From an uncultured Prevotellaceae bacterium (GTDB lineage Bacteria; Bacteroidota; Bacteroidia; Bacteroidales; Bacteroidaceae), in contig ONMR01000027.1 of NCBI GenBank assembly GCA_900318995.1, positions 1-33,571 of the forward strand: a stretch of 33,571 bases of DNA, written 5' to 3'. Made by a program: the position numbers and the translations under genes. Positions 6,599 through 14,758 of the stretch are shown here, piece by piece; position 1 is the first letter of the stretch; each line of letters opens with the position of its first letter. The notes beneath the pieces were generated by a model. The model had not been told where the DNA came from and did no database searches. It saw only the letters and a program-made list of their open reading frames with translations.

Positions 6599-8995
6599 TT
6601 ATTTGAAGAATTGTTTAACGGCCTGTTCAAGGCAGTCGCGGAAGTGCATCCATGTCTGGCCAGCCTCAGGGCCGTAGAATGTATGCTTGATACCTACATT
6701 GGTCAGATACCTGTCAAACATATCAGACAACACATACAAGGTGTCATCCTTTCCTGTTCCGATGAACACGAACTTAAGCTTATCCTTCACCTCAGTTGCG
6801 GGTTTAAACGTACCGTTCCTGAAATTGGCATCAATCTCATTGTTTTGTCCGTTAATCTGTGTCGGCGCAAAGGCTGCTACATAGTGGAACTTGTCTGGAT
6901 TGCTGAATGCTAAAGCCAGAGACTGACGGCCAGCTTTTGTATTACCTGCTAAGGCACGGTTATCGGCATCCTTCAGTACGTTGTAGTTCTTTTCTATGAA
7001 GGGGATAACATCATCCAGAAGATCCTTGTTGGAAAGCGTTAAATCATCAGAGTTATCCTGAGTTGCCTTGCCCTGGACAATCAATTCCGTATAGGGGTTG
7101 GATTCAAGCATAACCACAATCATGCGCTTGGCCTCACCCTTGGCTATCATATTGTCCAGAATGTTGTTTATCCGGCCAACCTTGAACCAACACTCATATG
7201 TTTCCAAACTTTGAAGGAGATACAATACGGGCAGTTTCTCATTGCCGTTTGGATCATAACCTGCAGGGGTATATACGCATAGAGGGCGCTCCTTGCTGTA
7301 AGCCTTTGAATAGTAATAACGGTATGAGACCTTGCCGTGAGGTACATTCTGGATGTCTTTAACACCAGGCTCAGCACCACGCACGTCAGCCAAGCTGCCT
7401 TTAAATGACTGGCTCGGGGCAATATGCATATTATTGGGGTCTGCATATGGCCTGTAATTTACCATAAACGAGTAACGATAAATATCGGGAGCAGGAGGCG
7501 TAAGGGTAAGTGTCCATACACCATTGTCATCTTTCTCCATGGCTTTTCTTGGATTACGGAAGGGTAACATATCGCAGTCAAGTTCAACACTCTCTGCATC
7601 GGGAGCCTGGAAACGGAATGTAACGGTACCGTCAGCATTGTACTCCGGTGATTTTACACCTGCGGGGAACAGGCTTGACATGAGTGAGCCTGTAAGACGT
7701 GAGGGCTCTGCACCACCCAGCTTCTCCAAGCGTACCTTCTCAGCCTCCTCAAGGCTCATGCTCTCTGCTACGGCCTTGTCAATAACCTTCTGGTCCTGGA
7801 ACAGCAGAGGAAATGACTTTTCCAGCCAGTAGCGGGCGTTCATCCAGGTATGGCCGTACTTATCGTGTGTAAATACTTTTACGTTCTTGATGTTGTGCTT
7901 GTCAAGCATCTGCATCAGGTCCTTTGAGTTTCCGTACAAGAAGTCATCGGTGCCTATGCCCAGCCAGAACAGATGTACCTTCTTGTTGAAAGCCTCTGAA
8001 TCCTCAAACTGGCTGTCACGAACCTGAGTGAATGAACTGTATGAGCACAGGTATGAGAACTTGTCAAGGTTGGCAAGTCCGATGGCCATACCCTGATTTC
8101 CACCGCGTGAGAAACCGCCTATACCACGGTGGTCAGCATCATTGATGGTGCGGTAGTTCTTTTCTACAAACGGCATCAGTACATCGGTAAAATCCTGGTT
8201 GAAGTTGTAGCCTCCACCCATGCCGCCAAAGCCGCCCATACCGCCACCTTGGCGCTGAGGCTCACGCTCGGTCTTGAGCAGTGTAGGGTTACCGTACGGG
8301 AGAACAAGGATCATATCCTTGGCCTTGCCCTGGGCAATCAGGTTGTCAAGGATAAGGTTCATCTTTCCTACCTTGAAATAGACCTCCTCGGTATCGGTAG
8401 TACCGCTGATAAGGTACATAACCGGATACTTTTTGTCCTTATTCTTGGGATCATCATAGAAAGGCGGAGTATATACTATAACGGGGATGAACATACCCAG
8501 TCCGGGTGACCAGTAGTTCAGGTAATCCACACTGCCGTGAGGAACATCCTTGAGGGCGCTCAGCTTATCGGCGCGCATATCGAGAAGACTGTTCTTGAAG
8601 GTCTCGTTGGGGAAGAAATCGGGACATTTGGGGTCCATCTGGCTGAGGCCGTCCACCTCAAAATGATAGGGGTAGATATCGGGCTCTACGGGACCAACCG
8701 TTACTGACCATATTTCATATTCACCCTTGGTCATTTCAACCGTTTCACTGAACTGGGTCCATAGCTTTACGCTTTTGGCGTTAGGATCCTGGTACTTGAA
8801 AGTCACCGTGTTGTCAGGATTGACGACTGTGGACTGGAAATCAGTCCCGAAGAATCCGACCCTAGGGGTAAATGACGTTCTTGTCGTGGGTGCACCCCAA
8901 TTACCACCATTTATAGAAGAAATGATACCCTGGGCTGATACCGTTCCTGTCATGGCTGCAGCCAGCAGGACAAGAGTAAAATCTTTAATTCTCAT
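6599..8995 (-). CDS. Secreted tandem esterase (CE1/EsD-like) with a degenerate second catalytic domain
   Basis: The 798-residue product has a signal peptide (1-21) and two repeats, each an immunoglobulin-like, CBM48/E-set-type domain followed by an alpha/beta-hydrolase of the feruloyl/acetyl-xylan-esterase-like (esterase D) group. Domain 1 (about 45-400) has the nucleophile elbow GFSRG with Ser296, acid candidates Asp350/351 and His382 in GHTW. Domain 2 (about 445-798) keeps the frame of these motifs, but Thr686 replaces Ser (GNTKAG) and Gln780 replaces His (GQTW), so it should not hydrolyse by the usual triad. Domain 1 also has a Gly/Met-rich loop at 250-262. Family members remove acyl groups from plant polysaccharides; the substrate here is unknown. 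The gene lies 7 nt after the BlaR1-LRR stop and 7 nt before a FISUMP gene. Confidence 0.85.
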   Translation of the reverse strand: MRIKDFTLVLLAAAMTGTVSAQGIISSINGGNWGAPTTRTSFTPRVGFFGTDFQSTVVNPDNTVTFKYQDPNAKSVKLWTQFSETVEMTKGEYEIWSVTVGPVEPDIYPYHFEVDGLSQMDPKCPDFFPNETFKNSLLDMRADKLSALKDVPHGSVDYLNYWSPGLGMFIPVIVYTPPFYDDPKNKDKKYPVMYLISGTTDTEEVYFKVGKMNLILDNLIAQGKAKDMILVLPYGNPTLLKTEREPQRQGGGMGGFGGMGGGYNFNQDFTDVLMPFVEKNYRTINDADHRGIGGFSRGGNQGMAIGLANLDKFSYLCSYSSFTQVRDSQFEDSEAFNKKVHLFWLGIGTDDFLYGNSKDLMQMLDKHNIKNVKVFTHDKYGHTWMNARYWLEKSFPLLFQDQKVIDKAVAESMSLEEAEKVRLEKLGGAEPSRLTGSLMSSLFPAGVKSPEYNADGTVTFRFQAPDAESVELDCDMLPFRNPRKAMEKDDNGVWTLTLTPPAPDIYRYSFMVNYRPYADPNNMHIAPSQSFKGSLADVRGAEPGVKDIQNVPHGKVSYRYYYSKAYSKERPLCVYTPAGYDPNGNEKLPVLYLLQSLETYECWFKVGRINNILDNMIAKGEAKRMIVVMLESNPYTELIVQGKATQDNSDDLTLSNKDLLDDVIPFIEKNYNVLKDADNRALAGNTKAGRQSLALAFSNPDKFHYVAAFAPTQINGQNNEIDANFRNGTFKPATEVKDKLKFVFIGTGKDDTLYVLSDMFDRYLTNVGIKHTFYGPEAGQTWMHFRDCLEQAVKQFFK

Positions 8996-9002
8996 AATTC
9001 AT

Positions 9003-12000
9003 TTATTGATTTATCCGGTTTATCATATTTTGAATTCCATTCAAATTTAATGTGGTAGGAGTGGTTGTACGCTGTCCATAATTGATTGCCAAGCCCGAAT
9101 TGTTGGTTACCTTGGACTCTTCAACCACAAGGAAAGCACTTGGACCTATCTCCTTGACCGATGAAGGAATTGTTATATACGCACTGCATCCTCTGAAGGC
9201 ATAATCACCTATACGCTCCACACCTTCTGGAATTATTATCTCCGGTATTTGAATGCAACCATCAAACGCGGCATAGCCAATCTCCTTGATGCCTTGTGGA
9301 ATTACTGAGTTTGGACAGCCCTGAATAATGGAACCTGTAGACTTGTCAATCAGCACATTGCTTCCCTCGGGTGATTCATACCTGCTGTTGCGAGAATCTA
9401 CTTTTATTGAAGTAATGGTGCGAGAATTATAAGGAGAATTTCCTATCTCTTTGACGCCTGCCGGAATGAATACTTCTGTTATTCTACGGCAATCCGAGAA
9501 AGCACGATCACCTATATATTCAAGTCCCTCAGGCAATTGGAACGGTTCCAGCATTGCGCATCCAGAGAATGCATAAGATTCAATCCTTTTAAGTGTTTTG
9601 GGGAGTGATACTTTAACCAGCTGATAGGATTGGAAAGTATAACGCTCTATGACCTTAACGCCCGATGGAATTTCTATCTCTTTCAATGCGGTTCCTTGGA
9701 ATGCTCCAGTACCTATCTCTTTTAAGCTTGAAGGCAAGATAACCGATGTCAAATTATAGCAGTTGGAAAAACAGAAGTTTCCTATTGTCTCAACTCCGTC
9801 AGGAACAACTACATTCTCAACTCTTTCCTGTCCTTCAAATGCACCAATACCGATACGCCTTACCCCCTTGCCTATAGAGATGGTTTCTATTCCTCCAGAG
9901 TAGCTGAATGCATGATCACCAATCTCTTTGACCTTTCCGGGGATAACCAGTTCCGGAGTCATCTTGCACTCATGAAAAGCACCTGATCCGATGGTCTTGA
10001 CTGTTGATGGCAGACTGAGCGGAGCGACTGATACATAGTTTGCAAACGCCTCGTTACCTATATGCTCAAGCCCCTTGGGCAGTACAATCTCTTTATTACT
10101 CTTGAGGCCTTTGAATGCCCCGTCACCTATGGCCTTTACACTTTGCGGAATGAAAGAATTCTCACATGCCAGCAGCAATGTATTGTCCTTGGTCCTGATC
10201 AGGGCATTGCAGTCTTCACGTGAATCAAAGTATTTGTTGGCAGGATTAACCTTAATTGAGGTAAAGTTAGGCTTGGTATTCTGACCTCTCATAGCCATAA
10301 CAGCCGATATTGACGTCATATCAACCTTTATCTCACTAAAGACATCCTTGCCTAATTTCTTCAGGCTGGCGGGCAGGACTAGTTCGCTATAACCGGTGCA
10401 GCCGGCCAATGCCTCATCGGCAATCTCCTCTATACCCTCCGGCAAATTCAGACCGTTTGTAAGGGTGCAATGATAGAATGCACGGTAGCCTATCTTCTTT
10501 ATGCCATTAGGTATTTTTGTAGAGGCGCAGGCCAATATCAACTCACCAGTACGGGTATTGACAATGGCATTGCAATCCTCCCTGGAATCAAACACCCGGT
10601 TACCCTGAGCCACCTTGATGGAGCGGATTCCCGTACACTCGAAGAATGCACCGTTTCCGATACTCTCCACGCTGGCTGGAATAGTGATAGCTGTCAACCC
10701 GCTGCATCCTTCAAATGCAGACTTGCCTATTGATTTTACACCCTCAGGGATAACTATTGATTTTAGTCCCTTGCATGTCTTGAAAGCGTTATCTGCTATT
10801 GAAGTGACACTTGAGGGAATCACAGACCCCTGACGTCCTACAATAAGCGTATTGGTGGCTGTCACTATAATTGCGTTACAGTTCTCACGTGAATCATAGA
10901 CCGGATTGGCGGGATCAATCTCTATCCTGGCAGGGGTGGTGTATTCCTCTCCCAGCAGGTTGTCAGCTATCTTGACTACGCTCTTGGAAATATAGATGGA
11001 CTCCAATGCAGGAAGACCACTAAATGCAGAAGTGCCTATCTCTGTAACACTGGACGGGATAACGACACGTTGTATCCTGTCAAATTGTCTAAACATGCCC
11101 AAAGAATATTCTCCTATCTTGGTTACAGGCCATGTCTTCCCTTCATGCTCAATGCTTGAAGGAATAACCAACTCACTCGGACCATTGTAGTCAGAAGCTT
11201 TTACTACACCATTCTCCACATGACGGCACAGCACTGCCCCGTCATTTTCTATGTAGTACCAAAAATCGTCAACATTGAATATAGGATTAATATAGTCACC
11301 ATAAACCGGCTCTTCTGATTCAGATGCAGATCCTGATGCTGCATTCATATCATACGCCACATTTGCGGTAAGCACAAGCGATATGCACATTACAAGCGGT
11401 ATGTAGAGGAACCTGAGCATCTGGCGGCGACCGGACCTTTTGCGGTTCATCATGTCAATGCGGCTCTCTACGCCGTTGCCGTTGAAACTTGCCACGATAT
11501 TGAATGCCAAGCCACCCTGAGACTGACTGAGTAGCATGAACTGATACGGACGGGCATCGGACAGGGAGTTCAGTACATCGGCATCGGCCTGCTGCTCATG
11601 CACAAGACATAGGTCGCGACGGAGAACCCATACAGCCGGGTTGAACCACTGGAACAGTGACATGAAATCAACCAGCATGAGCTCAAGGGGATGGCCGTGC
11701 GCTATGTGGGCTTTCTCATGCCTTAAAACATTGGCATCAATGCCGGCATAGTCCATTTGACGCACCACTATGGTTCCAAGCCAGCTGAACGGGCTTACGT
11801 TCTTATCGGTAACAACAATCCTGTAGCCGTCACCGCGTTCAACTGTCTCTCCACCTCTTACTATGGCCGATACCTTAAGGATGGAGCGTACCCTGAGAAT
11901 AAGCATTACTATGAGACCTGCCAGATAAGCCGCCATCAGGCACACCAACAGCAAGTGGGTGATATCCCTCTTTACTGCCGGTGCCTGAATAGCAACATTT

Positions 12001-12308
12001 TCAGTTTCTGTAATAATAGGAGCAACAGCGGTTGTTTCAACTGCAGGAGAGAAGGGTTGGATTTGATTTATAGGAGTAGCAGCGGGCTGAGCGGATGCAG
12101 CGGTCTGGGCAACCGGGCTCTTGCTGATATCACGATGTACTGTAATGACAGTTACAGGGAGAACATAGGAGAGTACAAGCGAGAGCATCAGGGCTCCGCG
12201 CTTAAGGCCGTGGAATGTTTCACGACGCAACAAAAGGCGGTACATAAGAACAAAGGCAATGGTTAGCAGAGCCGCCTTTCCAAGGAATATAAGGACTTGA
12301 GTATTCAT
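9003..12308 (-). CDS. BlaR1/M56-family membrane metallopeptidase with BspA-type leucine-rich-repeat ectodomain
   Basis: The 1101-residue product has an N-terminal half almost identical to that of the gene at 3616-5541. Helices are at about 7-26, 38-57, 117-138 and 300-316, HEKAH at 197-201 and HEQQAD at 237-242. From about residue 380 to 1060 the FISUMP domain is replaced by BspA-type (LRR_5) repeats with cores like IPSSVTEIGTSAFSG. Four longer units interrupt the series at about 466-500, 566-601, 688-722 and 970-1004; three carry a DSRE.CNA motif and the fourth a variant. BspA repeats mediate binding to host or microbial surfaces in several species, so a ligand-sensing ectodomain is plausible but inferred. 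Its start overlaps the end of the broken blaI as ATGA. The esterase gene follows after 7 nt, tying it to that operon. Confidence 0.85.
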   Translation of the reverse strand: MNTQVLIFLGKAALLTIAFVLMYRLLLRRETFHGLKRGALMLSLVLSYVLPVTVITVHRDISKSPVAQTAASAQPAATPINQIQPFSPAVETTAVAPIITETENVAIQAPAVKRDITHLLLVCLMAAYLAGLIVMLILRVRSILKVSAIVRGGETVERGDGYRIVVTDKNVSPFSWLGTIVVRQMDYAGIDANVLRHEKAHIAHGHPLELMLVDFMSLFQWFNPAVWVLRRDLCLVHEQQADADVLNSLSDARPYQFMLLSQSQGGLAFNIVASFNGNGVESRIDMMNRKRSGRRQMLRFLYIPLVMCISLVLTANVAYDMNAASGSASESEEPVYGDYINPIFNVDDFWYYIENDGAVLCRHVENGVVKASDYNGPSELVIPSSIEHEGKTWPVTKIGEYSLGMFRQFDRIQRVVIPSSVTEIGTSAFSGLPALESIYISKSVVKIADNLLGEEYTTPARIEIDPANPVYDSRENCNAIIVTATNTLIVGRQGSVIPSSVTSIADNAFKTCKGLKSIVIPEGVKSIGKSAFEGCSGLTAITIPASVESIGNGAFFECTGIRSIKVAQGNRVFDSREDCNAIVNTRTGELILACASTKIPNGIKKIGYRAFYHCTLTNGLNLPEGIEEIADEALAGCTGYSELVLPASLKKLGKDVFSEIKVDMTSISAVMAMRGQNTKPNFTSIKVNPANKYFDSREDCNALIRTKDNTLLLACENSFIPQSVKAIGDGAFKGLKSNKEIVLPKGLEHIGNEAFANYVSVAPLSLPSTVKTIGSGAFHECKMTPELVIPGKVKEIGDHAFSYSGGIETISIGKGVRRIGIGAFEGQERVENVVVPDGVETIGNFCFSNCYNLTSVILPSSLKEIGTGAFQGTALKEIEIPSGVKVIERYTFQSYQLVKVSLPKTLKRIESYAFSGCAMLEPFQLPEGLEYIGDRAFSDCRRITEVFIPAGVKEIGNSPYNSRTITSIKVDSRNSRYESPEGSNVLIDKSTGSIIQGCPNSVIPQGIKEIGYAAFDGCIQIPEIIIPEGVERIGDYAFRGCSAYITIPSSVKEIGPSAFLVVEESKVTNNSGLAINYGQRTTTPTTLNLNGIQNMINRINQ

Positions 12309-12647
12309 TTGCGGTTTTCAATTTTGTCAATAATACGCTTAAGATCGTCAACAGACAGGCGCTCCTCTTCAACAAGTCCAAGGACTACGCTTGAGTATGA
12401 GCTGTCAAAGTATTCATTTACCAACCCGTGGAAACCGTCCAGACTGTATGCCTTGCGTGATACGGCAGGTGAGTACTGGTAGTTGCTTCCATAAGCCTTG
12501 CGCTCCAGGAATCCGTCCTCCATCAGAGTGTGAACCTGATTGGAGAGTGTATTGAAATTGGGACGGGGTTCGTTCACGGACAAACATTGGTCCATAAGTC
12601 CAGAACTGCTCCATGATGATTTTTTCCTTTTTGGTGAGTTGTCTCAT
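11349..12647 (-). repeat. Duplicated blaI-blaR block, copy 2
   Basis: This is the counterpart of 4582-5849 (see there). Long runs are identical at DNA level, for example around the zinc-protease motif and the first 60 codons of BlaR. The main differences are in the less conserved loop of residues 70-120 and the 31-nt indel in blaI. Confidence 0.85.
12305..12647 (-). pseudogene. BlaI/MecI-type repressor, frameshifted
   Basis: From ATG 12645-12647 the frame reads MRQLTKKEKIIMEQFWTYG and continues through PMFVRE, the normal start of a BlaI winged helix. It then leaves the family frame and stops at 12414. The rest of the repressor (EPRPNFNTLS to the C-terminus) continues in another frame down to 12305. 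The break is at a tandem GTTCGTTC (12568-12575, plus strand). Compared with family members, several codons of helix 2 are also missing there. An internal ATG at 12593-12595 could restart translation, giving a 96-residue product without helices 1 and 2. Coupling to the BlaR gene by ATGA is kept. The lesion could be a real mutation or a sequencing error, but the duplicate at 5538-5849 is damaged at the same point. Confidence 0.75.
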
Positions 12648-12668
12648 AAGCAAACACAAATTGATTTT

Positions 12669-12699
12669 GACGCAAATCAAATTATTTTTGATATACGTC
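12669..12699. promoter_or_regulatory. Operator-like dyad upstream of blaI copy 2
   Basis: GACGCAAATCAAA (12669-12681) and TTTGATATACGTC (12687-12699) are inverted repeats matching at 11 of 13 positions around a 5-nt centre. The dyad lies 22-52 nt before the blaI start, where an autoregulating repressor would bind. No perfect TAnnTTTG box was found in this gap. The dyad is absent upstream of blaI copy 1. It differs from the TACA/TGTA operators known for staphylococcal BlaI, so the cognate regulator is unproven. Confidence 0.5.
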
Positions 12700-12739
12700 A
12701 CAAATCTTTTGTGTTAATAATTGTTATCTCACCAAAACA

Positions 12740-12774
12740 GTACAAAAGGGGTCTGCCCCCAATTGTATCATTTT
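12740..12774. repeat. REP-like palindrome, copy 2 (diverged)
   Basis: This 35-nt copy differs from the other two at five positions: three in the loop (TCTGC for ACAGA) and two in the right arm (AA for TT). TACAAAAGGGG (12741-12751) therefore pairs less perfectly with 12757-12767. The lgt stop codon (12768-12770) is formed by the element's TCA. It sits between lgt and blaI copy 2. Confidence 0.7.
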
Positions 12775-13598
12775 TTGCGGGAGTGGAGCATGAGCCAGAT
12801 GCCGGCTATGATGAAGGGGATACTCAGGAGCTGACCCATGTCCAGTGACATGCCCTGCTCAAAATCCACCTGAACCTCCTTGCAGAACTCAATGAAGAAG
12901 CGGAACGTGAATATGGTGGCTATGCAGAATCCGAAGTAGAATCCTGAGCCGACTTTTTCCTTGTGCTTGCGGTAGATGAGTATGATGGTGGCAAAAATGA
13001 TCAGATAGGCGATGGCCTCGTAGAGCTGTGCGGGATGGCGGGCGAAATCCTCACCGTTCTGGACAAAGATGAATCCCCAGTCGGTGCCGGTGGGCTTACC
13101 CACAATCTCGGAGTTCATAAGGTTTCCGATGCGGATGCAGGCTGCGGTGAGCGGGGTAGCCACGCAGACCATATCGATGCATTCCAGCAGTTTGACCTTG
13201 TATTTTCGGCAATAGAGCCACATTGCTATGAATATGCCGATGGTTCCGCCGTGACTGGCCAGACCGCTGTAACCCACCAGTTTCCAGCCTCCCTGCGGCA
13301 AAAACCGGATAGGCAGCAGCATCTCGATGAAATGCCTGCCGCTGGTCAGATAGTAGTCCGGCTCATAGAACAGACAATGTCCCAGGCGGGCACCGATAAG
13401 AATACCCAGAAAGCAGTACAGGAACAGAGGTTCATAAATATCCTGTTTTAAGCCGCGGTCCTTGTAGAATCTCTTGACAAGCAGGTATGCAGCCACAAGA
13501 CCGATAGCCCACATGAGTGAATAGTAACGGATGGGTAAACCCAGCAGACGGCAGAGTTCACTGTCGGGGTTCCAAACTACTGCAAGAAAATTCTCCAT
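12768..13598 (-). CDS. lgt: Prolipoprotein diacylglyceryl transferase
   Basis: Lgt is an inner-membrane enzyme that transfers diacylglycerol from phosphatidylglycerol to the lipobox cysteine of prelipoproteins, the first step of lipoprotein maturation. The 276-residue product has the expected length and about seven hydrophobic helices. Visible family signatures are ARLGHCLFYEP (about 98-108), SHGGTIG with the conserved His, the Arg-Asn region RIGNLMNSEIVGKPTG, and RHPAQLYEA near the C-terminal third. It starts 14 nt after the ychF stop in the same direction, so co-transcription is likely. The stop codon lies inside a REP-like palindrome. The GH31 lipoprotein at 29004-31331 would be one of its substrates. 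Confidence 0.97.
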   Translation of the reverse strand: MENFLAVVWNPDSELCRLLGLPIRYYSLMWAIGLVAAYLLVKRFYKDRGLKQDIYEPLFLYCFLGILIGARLGHCLFYEPDYYLTSGRHFIEMLLPIRFLPQGGWKLVGYSGLASHGGTIGIFIAMWLYCRKYKVKLLECIDMVCVATPLTAACIRIGNLMNSEIVGKPTGTDWGFIFVQNGEDFARHPAQLYEAIAYLIIFATIILIYRKHKEKVGSGFYFGFCIATIFTFRFFIEFCKEVQVDFEQGMSLDMGQLLSIPFIIAGIWLMLHSRKK

Positions 13599-13612
13599 AG
13601 TCCCTAAACAAA

Positions 13613-14713
13613 TTATACGTTAAAGCGGAAATGCATAATGTCACCGTCCTCAACCACGTAGTCCTTACCCTCAACGTAGAGCTTGCCTGCATCGCGTACG
13701 GCAGCCTCGGAGCCCAGTTCCACGTAGTCCTTGTACTTGATTACCTCGGCACGGATAAAGCCCTTCTCAAAATCGGTATGAATAACACCTGCGCACTGAG
13801 GTGCCTTCCAGCCCTTGCGGTAGGTCCATGCCTTTACCTCCAAGGGTCCGGCGGTGATGAATGTCTCCAGGTTGAGCAGGCTGAAGGCCGATTTCACAAG
13901 ACGATTTACGCCCGATTCCTCCAGACCCAGCTCCTCGAGGAACATCTGACGGTCCTCATAGCTCTCCAGCTCGGCAATCTCGCTCTCGGTCTTGGCGGCA
14001 ATCACCAGCAGCTGTGCGTTCTCGTCCTTGATGGCCTGACGCACCTGCTCCACATAGGCGTTGCCGGTCTTTACGCTGCCTTCATCCACATTGCACACGT
14101 AGAGGACGGGCTTGGATGTGAGCAGGAACAGGTCGTGTGCTATCTTCTCCTCATCCTTGGATTCGAATGTAACGGTACGGGCCGATTTGCCCTGCAGCAG
14201 TACGTCGCGGTATGCATTAAGCACATCGCAGACTATCTTGGCCTGCTTGTCGCCAACGGCAGCCTGCTTGGCCACCTTCTGCAGACGCTGGTCAATGGTT
14301 TCCAGGTCCTTTATCTGGAGCTCTGTATCGATAATCTCCTTGTCACGCACGGGATTCACGGTGCCGTCCACATGTGTCACGTTCTCATCGTCAAAGCAGC
14401 GCAGCACATGGATGATGGCGTCGCATTCACGTATGTTGCCCAGGAACTTGTTGCCCAGACCCTCGCCCTTGCTGGCACCTTTTACCAGACCGGCTATATC
14501 CACAATCTCAACGGTGGCGGGAACTATCCGGCCCGGATGAACCAGCTCGGCAAGTTTATTGAGACGCTCATCAGGTACGGTTATTGTACCTACGTTGGGT
14601 TCGATAGTGCAGAAAGGAAAGTTTGCCGCCTGCGCCTTGGCGCTTGACAGACAGTTGAAAAGTGTGGATTTGCCTACGTTGGGCAGGCCCACTATGCCGC
14701 ATTGCAATGCCAT
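13613..14713 (-). CDS. ychF: Ribosome-associated ATPase/GTPase YchF (Obg-like)
   Basis: The 366-residue product is of normal length for YchF, a TRAFAC P-loop protein that binds ribosomes, prefers ATP in studied homologues and affects stress and translation control. Motifs in order are the P-loop GLPNVGKST (8-16), the conserved NFPFCTIEPNVG segment, DIAGLVKGASKGEGLG (switch II region) and NVDE in place of the GTPase NKxD, which fits altered nucleotide preference. The C-terminal TGS domain begins around residue 280 and ends GDIMHFRFNV. The ATG is at 14711-14713 and a TACCTTTG -7 box lies at 14740-14747. Confidence 0.97.
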   Translation of the reverse strand: MALQCGIVGLPNVGKSTLFNCLSSAKAQAANFPFCTIEPNVGTITVPDERLNKLAELVHPGRIVPATVEIVDIAGLVKGASKGEGLGNKFLGNIRECDAIIHVLRCFDDENVTHVDGTVNPVRDKEIIDTELQIKDLETIDQRLQKVAKQAAVGDKQAKIVCDVLNAYRDVLLQGKSARTVTFESKDEEKIAHDLFLLTSKPVLYVCNVDEGSVKTGNAYVEQVRQAIKDENAQLLVIAAKTESEIAELESYEDRQMFLEELGLEESGVNRLVKSAFSLLNLETFITAGPLEVKAWTYRKGWKAPQCAGVIHTDFEKGFIRAEVIKYKDYVELGSEAAVRDAGKLYVEGKDYVVEDGDIMHFRFNV

Positions 14714-14739
14714 CTTTTACTGGTTTTGATAAGTAACCG

Positions 14740-14747
14740 CAAAGGTA
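14740..14747 (-). promoter_or_regulatory. -7 promoter box for ychF-lgt
   Basis: TACCTTTG on the minus strand matches the Bacteroidota TAnnTTTG consensus and lies 26 nt upstream of the ychF start codon. I do not see a well-spaced -33 TTTG element. Confidence 0.5.
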
Positions 14748-14758
14748 ATAAAAAATGG

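Noticed and set aside
3616-12647. Beta-lactam resistance operon
   Set aside because: BlaI and BlaR1-type genes are present, but no beta-lactamase or PBP2a gene lies nearby and the sensor domains are FISUMP or LRR rather than penicillin-binding.
12305-12647. Programmed ribosomal frameshift in blaI copy 2
   Set aside because: No slippery heptamer or downstream stimulatory structure is evident, and helix 2 codons are missing as well, so a mutation is the simpler reading.
13631-14647. Long open frame (338 codons) opposite ychF
   Set aside because: It is entirely antisense to a clear YchF gene, with Cys/His/Leu-rich composition typical of shadow frames and no recognisable domain.
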